In this document: positions 16,714 to 26,947 of the stretch, one piece after another
Position numbering within the stretch: the stretch's first letter is position 1
Layout: every line of letters starts with the position of its first letter
Source: Sphingopyxis sp. 2PD
GTDB lineage: Bacteria; Pseudomonadota; Alphaproteobacteria; Sphingomonadales; Sphingomonadaceae
NCBI RefSeq assembly: GCF_005503695.1
Contig: NZ_SCMU01000014.1
Span: 1-64,000, forward strand
Direction of reading: 5' to 3'
Length of the DNA stretch: 64,000 nucleotides
Position numbers and translations under genes: made by a program
The notes under the pieces: generated by a model
The model's database searches: none
What the model saw: only the letters and a program-made list of their open reading frames with translations
What the model was told of the DNA's origin: nothing

Positions 16714-17862
16714 GTGAAACTCACCGACTGCCACAATATCGATGACTTCCGCGCCCTCGCCAAGCGCCGCCTGCCCTGGCCGGTGTTCGATTACATCGAT
16801 GGCGCCGCCGACGACGAGGTCACCCGCCGCCGCAACCTCGCCGCGTTCGACGACTGCGACCTGATCCCGCGCGTCCTCGCCGGGGTCGAAAGCGTCGATA
16901 TGCGCACCACCTTGTTCGGGCGCGAGATGGCGATGCCGCTATTCCTGTCGCCGACCGCGCTGCAACGCCTGTTCCACTGGCAGGGCGAGCGCGCGGTGCT
17001 GCGCGCCGCCGCAGGCGCCGGGACGATGGCGGGTATCTCCAGCCTCGCCACGATCAGCCTTGCCGAAGCGGGCGCGCTGACGGGCGGTCCCAAGCTGTTC
17101 CAGCTCTATGTCCACAAGGATGAAGGGCTCAATCGCGCGATGCTGGCCGCGGCGCGCGATGCGAAGTTCGACGCGGTCGCGCTGACGGTGGACACGATCG
17201 TCGGCGGCAACCGCGAACGCTGCCTGCGCTCGGGCTTCACTTCGCCGCCGCGCTTCACGGCGGGCAATATGCTGAGCTACGCCGCCAAGCCCGGCTGGGG
17301 CCTCAACTATGTGCTGCGCGAGAAATTCAGCCTGCCCAATCTTGCGACGCATGTGTCGGAGGGATCGAGCGTCCCCAAATCGGTCGCCGACTATTTCACC
17401 TCGATGCTCGACCAGAGCCTCGACTGGCAGCGCGCCGAAGCGATCCGCAAGCAGTGGGACGGCCCCTTCTGCCTGAAAGGCATCGTCGCGGTCGAGGATG
17501 CGCGGCGCGCGGTCGAGATCGGCGCCACCGCGATTATGGTATCGAACCACGGCGGGCGGCAGCTCGACGGCAGCCGCGCCCCCTTCGATGCGCTGGCCGA
17601 GATCGTCGACGCGGTCGGCGACAAGATCGAGGTCATCTGCGACGGCGGCATCACGCGCGGCACCCATGTGCTGAAGGCGCTATCGGTTGGGGCGAAAGCC
17701 TGTTCGGGCGGCCGCCTCTATCTCTACGCGCTCGCCGCGGCGGGCGAGGATGGCGTCGCCCGCGCCATCGCGCTGCTGCGCGCTGAAATGGAGAGGGGCA
17801 TGAAATTGATGGGCGCCAAGTCGCTCGCCAGCCTGTCGCGCGACAATCTCCGCTGGCGCTAG
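16714..17862 (+). CDS. FMN-dependent alpha-hydroxy acid dehydrogenase (LldD-like)
   Basis: A 382-residue TIM-barrel flavoenzyme with the family signature SNHGGRQLDGSRAP near residue 270, which carries the catalytic His and a substrate Arg. The N-terminal FDYIDGAADDE and KGIVAVEDAR segments are also typical. The family includes L-lactate dehydrogenase, glycolate oxidase and mandelate dehydrogenase; which one applies cannot be decided. Starts with GTG. It is the last gene of the plus-strand run that begins at 12861. Confidence 0.9.
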   Translation: MKLTDCHNIDDFRALAKRRLPWPVFDYIDGAADDEVTRRRNLAAFDDCDLIPRVLAGVESVDMRTTLFGREMAMPLFLSPTALQRLFHWQGERAVLRAAAGAGTMAGISSLATISLAEAGALTGGPKLFQLYVHKDEGLNRAMLAAARDAKFDAVALTVDTIVGGNRERCLRSGFTSPPRFTAGNMLSYAAKPGWGLNYVLREKFSLPNLATHVSEGSSVPKSVADYFTSMLDQSLDWQRAEAIRKQWDGPFCLKGIVAVEDARRAVEIGATAIMVSNHGGRQLDGSRAPFDALAEIVDAVGDKIEVICDGGITRGTHVLKALSVGAKACSGGRLYLYALAAAGEDGVARAIALLRAEMERGMKLMGAKSLASLSRDNLRWR

Positions 17863-17884
17863 AGTCTGTCCTGTTCAGATTTAT

Positions 17885-18018
17885 CCGTAGCCCTGAGCCT
17901 GTCGAAGCCTGTCCTGAGCGCCTGCAAGGCAGTCGAAGGGGGCGCTTCTCGTCGACAAGCGCCCTTCGACAGGCTCAGGGCTACGGTGACTTGATTCAGG
18001 CTAAGCAGGACAGACCCT
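17885..18018. repeat. Inverted repeat of CTTCGACAGGCTCAGG type
   Basis: The segment GTAGCCCTGAGCCTGTCGAAG near 17887 is mirrored by CTTCGACAGGCTCAGGGCTAC near 17967. An outer pair (TCTGTCCTG near 17865 and AGGACAGA near 18006) extends the pairing. This is a REP-type element widely seen in alphaproteobacteria and relatives. Another copy has landed inside the right-hand repeat of the GIY-YIG cassette. Confidence 0.8.
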
Positions 18019-18033
18019 AGTCGCACGCACGAA

Positions 18034-18067
18034 AAAGGGGGCGGCCTCCCCCGAAGCCGCCCCCTTT
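18034..18067 (-). terminator. Rho-independent terminator of the TorF porin gene
   Basis: A perfect 12-bp stem (AAAGGGGGCGGC with GCCGCCCCCTTT) and a 10-nt loop, followed on the minus strand by a T-rich run. It lies 28 bp after the porin stop codon. Confidence 0.85.
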
Positions 18068-18094
18068 GCGCGTGGTCGCTGACCCGCTAGGCGA

Positions 18095-18844
18095 TCAGAA
18101 AGAAAAGCCCAGCGTAAAGACCACGGTTGGATCGAACAGCGTATCGACGGCCTTGATGCCCGACTTTTTGATGTCGGTGTCGATATATTGAACAGTGAAG
18201 GTCGCGGGACCAGCGGCGAACGAAGCGCCGAGCATCCAGTCGAGGTAATTGCCGCCGGGCGCCAGCGCGCCGAGCGAACCGTCAGTGTAGCCGAGCCCGG
18301 CATTGAGCGTCACCGGGGTGTCGGGGATGCCGTAGCCAAGGCCAAGGTTCAGGTAGATATTGTCGTTGCTGCCCAGCGAGTTCTGGTCGGGGGCATAGGC
18401 CACCGTGCCGGTTGCCGAAACGGGGCCGATGTCGTGCGACAGCTTGCCGATGATTTCGACATAGTCGCTGGGACCGGCAAAATCCTGATTGCCCGGATAG
18501 ACATAATAGGTTGCGCCGAGATCGACCGTCGTGCCGGGCGCGATTTCGGTCGCGAAGCCCGCATAAAGATCGAGCTCATATTTGCCATAAAGGGGGCTGT
18601 CGGGAAGCGTCGACCCCCACACACCGGCGTAAAAGCCGCTTTCGTGGCTGACCGTCAGCGTTGACTGGACCGCCACCTTTTCGTTCGACAGCGAAATACC
18701 GCGGAAGCGATAGTCCGAAACGACCGAAACACCGCCCGAAAGCGAGACCGGGCCGCTGGCTTCTTCTTCCTGGGCGAAGGCGGGCGTCGACATGGCCGAC
18801 GCGGCGAGCAGCATGCCGAAACACGCTTTGGTAAGAAACTTCAT
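18095..18844 (-). CDS. TorF family putative porin
   Basis: A 249-residue outer-membrane beta-barrel protein with signal peptide (KFLTKACFGMLLAASAMSTPAFA). The mature N-terminus contains the family hallmark VVSDYRFRGISLS, and the C-terminus ends in phenylalanine (TLGFSF), as required for barrel assembly. The conserved SDYVEIIGKLSHDIG segment is near residue 145. The ATG at 18844 follows a GGGGGATCA ribosome binding region. Transported solute unknown. Confidence 0.9.
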   Translation of the reverse strand: MKFLTKACFGMLLAASAMSTPAFAQEEEASGPVSLSGGVSVVSDYRFRGISLSNEKVAVQSTLTVSHESGFYAGVWGSTLPDSPLYGKYELDLYAGFATEIAPGTTVDLGATYYVYPGNQDFAGPSDYVEIIGKLSHDIGPVSATGTVAYAPDQNSLGSNDNIYLNLGLGYGIPDTPVTLNAGLGYTDGSLGALAPGGNYLDWMLGASFAAGPATFTVQYIDTDIKKSGIKAVDTLFDPTVVFTLGFSF

Positions 18845-19104
18845 GGGTGATCCCCCTAGTAAAAAAACGGATCGTCCCAGCCTGCTGTACGCTGTCCACG
18901 CCTCTTTAAAGCGGGCCTGTGACGTCGAACGATTCGAAATTGCCGATTTTGCTGCGCCGCACAAACAAAAATTGCGCCTGCCCATGATTCGGCGACAAAC
19001 TGTGTCTTTCGCGCAACAGCTTGATCGGAGCGCGCAGGCTTTGCCAAGTCGCCTCGCGACAGCTAAAGAGCGCGCCTGTCCCCTTCTCGATCGAGCCCGA
19101 ACCC
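18845..19104. other. Intergenic region between divergent torF-like gene and ispG
   Basis: About 260 bp of lower GC than its surroundings, between divergent genes. It must contain both promoters, but I see no convincing paired -35/-10, operator or riboswitch. Confidence 0.4.
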
Positions 19105-20256
19105 ATGAGCGATCACAACCCCGGCCTGCGCCCCTGGCGCGACATCGCGCGGCGCCAATGCCGCCAGATCATGGTTGGCGACGTTCCGGTCGGCGGCGGC
19201 GCACCGATCACGGTCCAGACGATGACCAACACGCTGACCAGCGATGCGGTGGCGACGATCGACCAGATTCGTCGCTGCGAGGAAGCGGGCGCCGACCTGA
19301 TCCGCGTGTCGTGCCCCGATACCGATTCGACCGCGGCATTGGGGAAGATCGTTCGCGCCGCGCGCATCCCGATCATCGCCGACATCCATTTCCACTATAA
19401 ACGCGCGCTCGAAGCCGCCGACGCGGGCGCGGCGTGCCTGCGCATCAACCCCGGCAATATCGGCAGCAGCGAGCGCGTCGGCGAGGTCGTCCGCGCCGCC
19501 AAGGCAAATGGCTGCGCGATCCGCATCGGCGTCAATGCCGGCAGCCTCGAGAAAGACCTGCTCGAAAAATATGGCGAGCCCTGCCCCGAGGCGCTGGTCG
19601 AAAGCGCGCTCGACCATATCAAGCTGCTGCAGGATCACGACTTCCACGACTATAAGGTCGCGGTGAAGGCGAGCGACGTCTTCCTCGCGGTCGCCGCCTA
19701 TGCGCAGCTCGCCGACGCGGTTGACTGCCCGCTCCACCTCGGCATCACCGAAGCCGGCGGGCTGATCGGCGGCACGGTCAAATCGGCGCTCGGCATCGGC
19801 AACCTCCTCTGGGCCGGGATCGGCGACACGATCCGCGTGAGCCTGTCGGCCGAACCCGAAGAGGAAGTGCGCGTCGGCTATGAAATCCTGAAGTCGCTCG
19901 GCCTCCGCACCCGCGGCGTGCGCGTCGTCTCCTGCCCCAGCTGCGCGCGGCAGGGTTTCGACGTCATCCGCACCGTGCAGGCGCTCGAAGAGGCACTCGG
20001 CCACATCAAGACCCCGATGTCGCTCTCGGTCCTCGGCTGCGTCGTCAACGGCCCCGGCGAAGCGCGCGAGACCGACATCGGCATCACCGGCGGCGGCAAC
20101 GGCAAGCATATGGTGTACCTCTCGGGGGTCACCGACCACCATGTCGCCGATGCCGACATGATCGGCCACATCGTCAAGCTAGTCGAGGCCAAGGCCGCCG
20201 AGATCGACGCGGGCAACGCGGTCAGCATGGACGTCACGCACGGCAAGGCCGCGTAA
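19105..20256 (+). CDS. ispG: 4-hydroxy-3-methylbut-2-en-1-yl diphosphate synthase
   Basis: A 383-residue GcpE protein of the MEP isoprenoid pathway; reduces MEcPP to HMBPP with a 4Fe-4S cluster. The cluster cysteines are in SCPSCARQG (two) and [11 protein letters not shown] (one), and the conserved Glu follows in the latter. N-terminal TIM-barrel motif: [14 protein letters not shown]. Start ATG at 19105 chosen because conservation begins just after it. Confidence 0.97.
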   Translation: MSDHNPGLRPWRDIARRQCRQIMVGDVPVGGGAPITVQTMTNTLTSDAVATIDQIRRCEEAGADLIRVSCPDTDSTAALGKIVRAARIPIIADIHFHYKRALEAADAGAACLRINPGNIGSSERVGEVVRAAKANGCAIRIGVNAGSLEKDLLEKYGEPCPEALVESALDHIKLLQDHDFHDYKVAVKASDVFLAVAAYAQLADAVDCPLHLGITEAGGLIGGTVKSALGIGNLLWAGIGDTIRVSLSAEPEEEVRVGYEILKSLGLRTRGVRVVSCPSCARQGFDVIRTVQALEEALGHIKTPMSLSVLGCVVNGPGEARETDIGITGGGNGKHMVYLSGVTDHHVADADMIGHIVKLVEAKAAEIDAGNAVSMDVTHGKAA

Positions 20257-20298
20257 GCGCCGCGCCCCTCGACCGATATAAACTTTGGACCAAATATC

Positions 20299-20386
20299 TG
20301 CTCCCCGGCGAAAGCCGGGGCCCAGGGCGTCAAAAAACAAGCGTTGCGTTATGCCGCTCTGGACCCCGGCTTTCGCCGGGGAGCAG
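20299..20386. repeat. REP-like palindrome (CCCCGGC...GCCGGGG)
   Basis: CTGCTCCCCGGCGAAAGCCGGGGCC at the left is matched by its reverse complement GGACCCCGGCTTTCGCCGGGGAGCAG at the right, each itself a hairpin, with about 36 bp between. It lies between the convergent ispG and proline iminopeptidase genes. Confidence 0.85.
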
Positions 20387-20447
20387 CTTTTCACTTGTCC
20401 AGAGGGCTTGATTCCAGGACGGGGAACCACTCGCGAAGCGGTCCCGG

Positions 20448-21551
20448 TCAGGCGTCCTGACCAACCGCCAACGGCACCAACCCATCCATCACCGCGGTCA
20501 ATGCCAGCGCATTTTCGCGCTCCATCGCGCTATGCCCCGCGTTGGTGACCACATAGGACACCGGCTCGGCGCCCGCCGCGCACAGCGCGGTGACCAGCCG
20601 CGACGCCTGCGTCAGCGGACAGACTTCGTCGAAGCGGCCATGAACGATATGGATCGGGATCGCCGCGAGCGTGGCGATATGGTCGAAGAAATGCCCCGCG
20701 GGCAGGAACAGGCTATTGGCGAAATAATGCGCCTCGATCTGGGCAAAACATAGGGCGAAGTCCGCCTCGCCGAACTTGCCAGTGTCGGCGGCTTCGGGGA
20801 TCATGTTCGAAATCACCCCCTCCCACAACGACCAGGTCAGCGCCGCCTCCAGCTGCCGCGCCTTCTCCGCCGCGGTGGTCGGTACCATGTCAAAGATCGC
20901 CTTGTACGACGCCATCACATCGCCGCGTTCGGCGGGGGTCAGGACGTTCAGCAGCGCCGCCCATTCGTCGGGATATTTGATATAGGCGCCCGGCGCGGGC
21001 AGGCCGAACGGGTCGGCGTCCCACGTCGCGGCATTGCCCTGATACAGATAGTCGAGATCCTCGGGCGCGCCGAGGAAGATGCCGCGCAGGATCAGGCTGG
21101 CGCAATGCGCGGGATGCGCGATCGCATAGGCCATTGCCAGCGTGCTGCCCCAGCTGCCGCCAAAGACGTGCATCGGCCCCGTGATCCCCAGATGGTCGCG
21201 CAATTTCTCGATGTCGCCGATCAGGTCGGCGGTGGTGTTTTTGGCCAGCGCGACCGTGGGGCCGGCTGACGCGACATTGGGCTCGCTCTTGCCGCACCCG
21301 CGCTGGTCGAACAGGATGACGCGATAGCGCGCCGGATCGAAAAAACGCGCCATCACCGGGGCACAGGCGCCGCCGGGGCCGCCATGCAGGAACATCACCG
21401 GCTCGCCCGCCGGGTTGCCATATTCTTCCCAATAGATGCGATGCGCGGGATCGACATCGACCTCCAGCCAGCCGAAGTTCAGGCTCGGCGGCTGCGGATA
21501 AACCCAATCGTCGCCGATCTTGCTGCTCGCCTGAAGCCGGGAAAAATCCAT
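20448..21551 (-). CDS. pip: Proline iminopeptidase
   Basis: A 367-residue serine peptidase of family S33. The oxyanion loop HGGPGG is near residue 56, the nucleophile elbow GGSWGS near residue 130, and the His is in NAGHSAMER near the C-terminus. It removes N-terminal proline from peptides in the cytoplasm. The family is usually 310-330 residues; here the N-terminus and C-terminus are slightly longer. No operon partner is evident. Confidence 0.93.
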   Translation of the reverse strand: MDFSRLQASSKIGDDWVYPQPPSLNFGWLEVDVDPAHRIYWEEYGNPAGEPVMFLHGGPGGACAPVMARFFDPARYRVILFDQRGCGKSEPNVASAGPTVALAKNTTADLIGDIEKLRDHLGITGPMHVFGGSWGSTLAMAYAIAHPAHCASLILRGIFLGAPEDLDYLYQGNAATWDADPFGLPAPGAYIKYPDEWAALLNVLTPAERGDVMASYKAIFDMVPTTAAEKARQLEAALTWSLWEGVISNMIPEAADTGKFGEADFALCFAQIEAHYFANSLFLPAGHFFDHIATLAAIPIHIVHGRFDEVCPLTQASRLVTALCAAGAEPVSYVVTNAGHSAMERENALALTAVMDGLVPLAVGQDA

Positions 21552-21629
21552 CGCCGCTGTCCTCGCTGGTGCCGTTGGGAAAGCACCGGCTTAGCCGCCC
21601 CAGCCGCCATGTCCACCCGCCGGGCGGAG

Positions 21630-22355
21630 TCAGGCCGCGTCGTGAAAGATCACCCCCAGCGTATGCCGCCGCCCCGAGCGGATCGCGCTGACCCCATGGC
21701 GCATCGCCACGCGATAATCGCCGCGGCTGCCCGCGACCGGCCGTTCGTTCATCGCAAAGATCACCGCATCGCCCTTGCCCAGCGGCACGACCGCGGCGCG
21801 CGACTGCATCCGGGGCCGCTGCTCGGTCAGCACAAATTCGCCGCCGGTGAAATCATCGCGCGGCGCCGACAACAGCACCGCGACCTGCAACGGAAAGACC
21901 TCGGCGCCATAGAGGTCGCGGTGCAGGCAATTATAATCGCCCGGCCCATATTGCAGCAGCAGCGGCGTCGGACGCACCTGCCCCGCCGCGTGACACCGCG
22001 CCAGATAGTCGGCGTGGCGGGCGGGAAAGCGTTCATCGCGCCCTGTCCGCTCTTGCCAGCGATTGGCGATCGGCGCCAGACGGGGATAGAGTCGCTCGCG
22101 CAAGCTCGCAACGAGCGGCGGCAGCGGATAGGCGAAATAGCGATACTCGCCGCGCCCGAACCCGTGCTGCGCCATATGGACATGGCTGCGGAACAGCGCC
22201 TCTTCTCCATAGAGCGCCGCGGTGTTGTCGCATTCGTTCGCGGTGAGCAGCCCCGGCAGGACAGCCCATCCCTGCCGGTCAAGCGATGCGGCAATGGCGG
22301 GCCAGTCCAGCACCGCAATGCGCGGGGCAACTTCAGGATCGATCGTTTCGGTCAT
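21630..22355 (-). CDS. 2OG-Fe(II) oxygenase
   Basis: A 241-residue non-haem iron dioxygenase of the prolyl-hydroxylase-like type. Iron ligands are probably HRD in NCLHRDLYG near residue 138 and the His of MRHGVS near 219; an Arg for 2-oxoglutarate follows (SGRRHTLG). The ATG at 22355 is used; an open frame upstream has no support. Substrate unknown. Confidence 0.85.
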   Translation of the reverse strand: MTETIDPEVAPRIAVLDWPAIAASLDRQGWAVLPGLLTANECDNTAALYGEEALFRSHVHMAQHGFGRGEYRYFAYPLPPLVASLRERLYPRLAPIANRWQERTGRDERFPARHADYLARCHAAGQVRPTPLLLQYGPGDYNCLHRDLYGAEVFPLQVAVLLSAPRDDFTGGEFVLTEQRPRMQSRAAVVPLGKGDAVIFAMNERPVAGSRGDYRVAMRHGVSAIRSGRRHTLGVIFHDAA

Positions 22356-22500
22356 GCAGGACGCCTGCCATGCCGACGCGCCGCCGACGCCCCGTTTCTT
22401 GCGGTCAAATCGCACCTCTGCCGCGTGACGATTTGCGCGCTTCAATGCCGCCGCGAAACCGCTTAGGCTGGCGGGCCATCAACCGGGAAGCCCCAACCTC

Positions 22501-24159
22501 ATGACCCTACGCCTCGCCGCCGCCGCGCTCGTCGCTACCGTTTCGGTCCCCGCCATCGCGCAGACTGCGCCCGCTATCGACCCCGCCAACCTCACCGAAA
22601 CCGTGCGCACCCTCGCCTCCGACCAGTTTCAGGGCCGCGCGCCCGGAACGATCGGCGAAGAACGCACGATCGGCTATCTGATCGGGCGGCTGCAGGCGCT
22701 CGGGCTCGAACCCGCGGGCCTCGACGGCGGCTGGACCCAGCCCGTGCCGTTGCTGCACACCCGCCTGGGAACCGCCACGACGCTGGCGTTCGACCGCAAG
22801 GGCGCAGCGACGCCGCTCGCTTTCGGCACGGACATCTATGTCTCGACGCTCCAGCCCAAGGATCAGGCGGTTGTACGGAACGCGCCGATGGTTTTTGTCG
22901 GCTATGGCGTCACCGCGCCCGAACGCGGCTGGGACGATTTCAAGGGTCAGGACCTGAAGGGCAAGGTAGCGGTTTTCCTGATCAACGACCCCGATTTCGT
23001 CGCGGTCAAGGGCGAGGATGCGTTCGGCAAGTTCGGCGGGCGGACGATGACCTATTACGGTCGCTGGACCTACAAGTTCGAAGAAGCGGCGCGGCGCGGT
23101 GCGATCGGCGCCCTGATCGTCCATGACACAGAAGGCGTCGGCTATGGCTGGAACGTCGTCAAAAGCGGTGGCGGCGAAAATTACGGCCTCGTCGTACCGC
23201 CCGAAAAGACGACGAGCCTGGCGCTGCAGGGCTGGATTTCGGGCGAGACCGCGACGACCCTGTTCGCAAACGCCGGACAGGATCTGACAAAGCTGCGCAT
23301 CGCCGCGCGGCGCAAGGACTTCAAACCCATCGATCTTGGCACCGACTTCAACGCCGCGGTTCCGGTAACGCACGCGGTTGTGCAAAGCCAGAACGTCCTC
23401 GCGAAGATCCCCGGCGCCAAGCGCCCCGAAGAGGTCGTGATGTATGGCGCGCATTGGGACGCCTATGGCGCGGGCGCGCCCGACGAAGCGGGGCGCATCT
23501 ACCGCGCCGGCGCCAATGACGACGCGCTCGGCGTCGCGGGACTGTTCGAGATCGCGCGCGGCTTCAAGGCCGCGCCGCCGCCCGACCGCAGCATCCTGTT
23601 CGCCTTCTGGACCGCCGAGGAACGCGGCCTGCTCGGTTCCGAAGCCTATGCAGCGAATCCGCTCTATCCGGTGGAAAAGACCGTCGCCAACCTCGGCCTC
23701 GACATCCTGCAGACCGCGGGGCGCGCCAAGGACGTCATCCTGATCGGCAAGGGACAGGGAACGCTCGAGGATGATCTCGCGCGCGTCGCCGCCGCGCAGG
23801 GACGCACCGTTTCGGTGGAAAGCCTGCCCGAACGCGGGCTATTCTACCGCGCCGACCATTTCAGCATGGCCAAGCGCGGCGTCCCCGTGCTGCTGATGAT
23901 GGGGATCGCGGGTGCCTCCGACCTTATCAACGGCGGCAAGCCCGCAGGGCAGGCGTGGGTCGATGCCTATACCGGCAAATGCTATCATCAGGCGTGCGAC
24001 GCCTGGGGTCCCGACTGGAACCTCGACGGCGCGGTGCAGGATATTTCGCTATTCTACACGATCGGCGACGAGCTGGCGCGCTCGGATCGCTGGCCCGGCT
24101 GGAAAGCCGGCAGCGAATTCAAGGCGATCCGCGACCAGAGCTCCGCGTCGCGTAAATAG
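22501..24159 (+). CDS. Secreted M28 family metallopeptidase with PA domain
   Basis: A 552-residue zinc exopeptidase with a signal peptide (AAAALVATVSVPAIAQ). A protease-associated domain lies at about residues 130-260. Zinc ligands of M28 are visible: HWD in YGAHWDAYG, GANDDALG, and EE in TAEERGLLGSEAY. Likely an aminopeptidase of the periplasm or outer face. Confidence 0.93.
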   Translation: MTLRLAAAALVATVSVPAIAQTAPAIDPANLTETVRTLASDQFQGRAPGTIGEERTIGYLIGRLQALGLEPAGLDGGWTQPVPLLHTRLGTATTLAFDRKGAATPLAFGTDIYVSTLQPKDQAVVRNAPMVFVGYGVTAPERGWDDFKGQDLKGKVAVFLINDPDFVAVKGEDAFGKFGGRTMTYYGRWTYKFEEAARRGAIGALIVHDTEGVGYGWNVVKSGGGENYGLVVPPEKTTSLALQGWISGETATTLFANAGQDLTKLRIAARRKDFKPIDLGTDFNAAVPVTHAVVQSQNVLAKIPGAKRPEEVVMYGAHWDAYGAGAPDEAGRIYRAGANDDALGVAGLFEIARGFKAAPPPDRSILFAFWTAEERGLLGSEAYAANPLYPVEKTVANLGLDILQTAGRAKDVILIGKGQGTLEDDLARVAAAQGRTVSVESLPERGLFYRADHFSMAKRGVPVLLMMGIAGASDLINGGKPAGQAWVDAYTGKCYHQACDAWGPDWNLDGAVQDISLFYTIGDELARSDRWPGWKAGSEFKAIRDQSSASRK

Positions 24160-24193
24160 CGCAACGAGCCTATAATCTGATCCATCGTCCCGC

Positions 24194-24273
24194 TGGTGTC
24201 GAGCGACGTCGAGACACCGTTCGTCGTTGCGCTACACCGATGGGTGTCTCGACTTCGCTCGACACGAACGGAG
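24194..24273. repeat. Palindrome, GTGTCGA family
   Basis: GGTGTCGAGCGACGTCGAGACACCG and GGTGTCTCGACTTCGCTCGACAC form nested inverted repeats, of the same family as the hairpin at 16666-16704. Confidence 0.75.
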
Positions 24274-24330
24274 ACTGAGGTCGTAGCGATTGAAGACACC
24301 AAGCGCTGGCACCTCGTGCGGCGGCAGCGA

Positions 24331-24363
24331 AAAAAAGGGGCCGCCTCTCGGCAGCCCCTTTCC
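24331..24363 (-). terminator. Rho-independent terminator downstream of pnp
   Basis: Stem AAAGGGGC/GCCCCTTT with a GCC/GGC inner pairing and TCTC loop, followed on the minus strand by a run of Ts. It lies about 20 bp past the pnp stop. Confidence 0.8.
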
Positions 24364-24383
24364 CGTTTCGATAAGCCGAAGGC

Positions 24384-26687
24384 TTAGTCCTTCAGGAAAT
24401 CAGGCACATGGCCCTGATCTTCCGGGCCATCGTTGCGTTCGCGGCGCGGGCCGCGATCGCGGTCGCCGTCGCGGCGCGGACCACGGTCGCCACGACCGCC
24501 GCCATCGCGGCGCGGGCCACGATCGCCGCGGTCACCGCGCGGCCCACGATCGCCGCGCGGTTCGCGCGGCGGGCGGGTGTCTTCCAGCTCGGCGCCGGTT
24601 TCCTGATCGACGACGCGCATCGACAGGCGAACCTTGCCGCGCTGGTCGATCTCGAGCACCTTGACCTTGACTTCCTGACCTTCGCTGAGGACGTCCGAGA
24701 CCTTTTCGACGCGCTCATTGGCGATTTCGCTGACGTGGACGAGACCGTCCTTGCCGCCCATGAAATTCACGAACGCACCGAAATCGACCAGGTTGACGAC
24801 CTTGCCGTCATAGATTTTGCCGACTTCGGCTTCCTCGACGATGCCGCTGATCCACTTGCGCGCGGCTTCGATCTGGTCGAGGTCGCTCGACGAGATCTTG
24901 ATCAGGCCTTCGTCGTCGATGTCGACCTTGGCGCCGGTGGTCGCGACGATCTCGCGGATCACCTTGCCGCCGGTCCCGATGACATCGCGGATCTTCGACT
25001 TGTCGATCTGCATCGTTTCGATACGCGGTGCGTGCGCCGACAATTCGCTGCGGGTCTCGCCGAGCGCCTTGTTCATCTCGCCAAGGATGTGCGCGCGGCC
25101 TTCCTTCGCCTGGTTGAGCGCGGCTTCGAAGATTTCCTTCGTGATGCCCGCAATCTTGATGTCCATCTGCATCGTGGTGATGCCTTCAGACGTCCCCGCA
25201 ACCTTGAAATCCATGTCGCCGAGGTGATCCTCGTCGCCAAGGATGTCCGACAGGATCGCATAATCCTTGCCTTCGAGGATCAGGCCCATCGCGATGCCCG
25301 ACACGGGGCGCTTGATCGGCACGCCGGCGTCCATCATCGCGAGCGAACCACCACACACCGACGCCATCGACGACGAGCCGTTCGACTCGGTGATGTCGCT
25401 GGTGAGGCGGATCGTGTAGGGGAACTCGTCCTTGGTCGGCAGCACGGGGTGCAGCGCGCGCCATGCGAGCTTGCCATGGCCGACTTCGCGGCGGCCCGGG
25501 GCGCCGAAGCGGCCAACTTCACCGACCGAATAGGGCGGGAAGTTATAGTGCAGCATGAAGTTCTGGTACGACAGGCCGTTGAGGCCGTCGATCATCTGCT
25601 CCGCATCCTTGGTGCCCAGAGTAGCCGTAGCAATCGTCTGGGTTTCGCCGCGGGTGAACAGCGCCGAACCATGCGCGCGCGGCAGGAAGTGCGTTTCGGC
25701 AACGATCGGGCGGATCTGCGTCGTCGTGCGGCCGTCGATGCGCTTGCCGTCCTTCAGGATGGCGCCGCGCACGATTTCGGCTTCGAGCTTCTTGGTCAGC
25801 TTGATGCCCGCCATGACGTCCTGCGGGCTGAGGCCGTCGGCCGTGAAGCTTTCCTTCGCCTTCGCACGCGCTTCGTTCAAGGCATTCGAACGCGCCGACT
25901 TGTCGGTCAGCTTGTAAGCCGCCGCGATGTCCTTGCCGATCAGCTTCTTGAGCTTGTCCTTGATCGCGGCATTGTCGTCGCCGGCGGCGACTTCCCACGG
26001 ATCCTTGGCGGCCTGTTCGGCGAGCTTGATGATCGCCTTGACGACTTCCTTACAGGCATCGTGCGCGAACAGGACCGCGCCGAGCATGATCTCTTCCGAC
26101 AGCTCATTGGCTTCGGATTCGACCATCATCACCGCGTCGTAGGTCGCAGCTACGACGAGGTCGAGGTCGCCTTCGGCAACCTGCGCGTCGGTCGGGTTGA
26201 GGATATATTCGCCGTCGACATAACCAACGCGCGCGGCGCCGATCGGGCCCATGAAGGGCACGCCCGAAATGGTGAGCGCGGCCGACGCCGCGACCATCGC
26301 AAGGATGTCGGGCTCGTTGTGGCCGTCATAGCTCAGGACCTGGGCAATGGCGTTGATTTCGTTATAGAAACCTTCGGGGAACAGCGGACGGATCGGACGG
26401 TCGATCAGGCGGCTGACCAAAGTTTCCTTTTCGGTCGCACCGCGTTCGCGCTTGAAGAAGCCGCCGGGGATGCGGCCCGCGGCCGAATATTTTTCCTGAT
26501 AATGGACGGTGAGCGGGAAGAAATCCTGCCCGTCCTTCACCGACTTCGCGGCGGTCACGGCGCACAGGACGACCGTTTCGCCCAGCGTCGCCATCACGGC
26601 GCCGTCGGCCTGACGGGCAACCTTGCCCGTTTCGAGCGTCAGCGTTTCACCGCCCCACTCGATCGATACTTTTTTCACGTCAAACAT
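24384..26687 (-). CDS. pnp: Polyribonucleotide nucleotidyltransferase (PNPase)
   Basis: A 767-residue PNPase: two RNase PH domains (about residues 10-230 and 310-550), a KH domain (about 553-615, [10 protein letters not shown]) and an S1 domain (about 622-690, [19 protein letters not shown]). The phosphate-binding core [14 protein letters not shown] is intact. The C-terminal 60 residues are a highly charged tail made of repeated RGD/RGP units, longer and more regular than in model PNPases; it could bind RNA or RNase E. Downstream of rpsO on the same strand, the classical rpsO-pnp order. Confidence 0.97.
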   Translation of the reverse strand: MFDVKKVSIEWGGETLTLETGKVARQADGAVMATLGETVVLCAVTAAKSVKDGQDFFPLTVHYQEKYSAAGRIPGGFFKRERGATEKETLVSRLIDRPIRPLFPEGFYNEINAIAQVLSYDGHNEPDILAMVAASAALTISGVPFMGPIGAARVGYVDGEYILNPTDAQVAEGDLDLVVAATYDAVMMVESEANELSEEIMLGAVLFAHDACKEVVKAIIKLAEQAAKDPWEVAAGDDNAAIKDKLKKLIGKDIAAAYKLTDKSARSNALNEARAKAKESFTADGLSPQDVMAGIKLTKKLEAEIVRGAILKDGKRIDGRTTTQIRPIVAETHFLPRAHGSALFTRGETQTIATATLGTKDAEQMIDGLNGLSYQNFMLHYNFPPYSVGEVGRFGAPGRREVGHGKLAWRALHPVLPTKDEFPYTIRLTSDITESNGSSSMASVCGGSLAMMDAGVPIKRPVSGIAMGLILEGKDYAILSDILGDEDHLGDMDFKVAGTSEGITTMQMDIKIAGITKEIFEAALNQAKEGRAHILGEMNKALGETRSELSAHAPRIETMQIDKSKIRDVIGTGGKVIREIVATTGAKVDIDDEGLIKISSSDLDQIEAARKWISGIVEEAEVGKIYDGKVVNLVDFGAFVNFMGGKDGLVHVSEIANERVEKVSDVLSEGQEVKVKVLEIDQRGKVRLSMRVVDQETGAELEDTRPPREPRGDRGPRGDRGDRGPRRDGGGRGDRGPRRDGDRDRGPRRERNDGPEDQGHVPDFLKD

Positions 26688-26821
26688 GTGGTTTCCTTCG
26701 CCCGCCGGGCCCTATGCCGGGCGGGGCCTCTGTGTCCGGGCAATCCGGCCCGGGGCGGTGTAGGGCGTCTGTCTGCCCTATAGCGGCCCCGCCGGATGCG
26801 GGGCGGCCCTTACTCTTTAAC

Positions 26822-26904
26822 GTCGCCCCCGCGAAGGCGGGGGCCGCTGGCGGAACGAACCTCGGTTGATGCCGCCCTGGATCCCCGCCTTCGCGGGGAT
26901 GACG
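26822..26904. repeat. REP-like palindrome between rpsO and pnp
   Basis: CGTCGCCCCCGCGAAGGCGGGGGC and GGATCCCCGCCTTCGCGGGGATGACG are inverted copies of one hairpin unit about 35 bp apart. In the rpsO-pnp spacer, where model organisms have an RNase III target hairpin for PNPase autoregulation, so it may be functional in RNA form. Confidence 0.8.
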
Positions 26905-26915
26905 CAATACGTAAA

Positions 26916-26937
26916 CGGCCCCCGTTACCGGGGGCCG
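26916..26937 (-). terminator. Hairpin after rpsO
   Basis: Nine-base-pair stem CGGCCCCCG/CGGGGGCCG with a 4-nt loop, 10 bp after the rpsO stop codon. Only a short T run follows on the minus strand, so it is a weak or leaky terminator, allowing read-through to pnp. Confidence 0.6.
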
Positions 26938-26947
26938 AACGATTACG

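Noticed and set aside
20257..20447. Riboswitch after ispG
   Set aside because: The structure is a symmetric REP-like palindrome between convergent genes, with no downstream gene to control.
24408..26783. Very long open frame antisense to pnp
   Set aside because: It mirrors the codon structure of pnp in high-GC DNA; no start signal or known domain, and pnp is certain.
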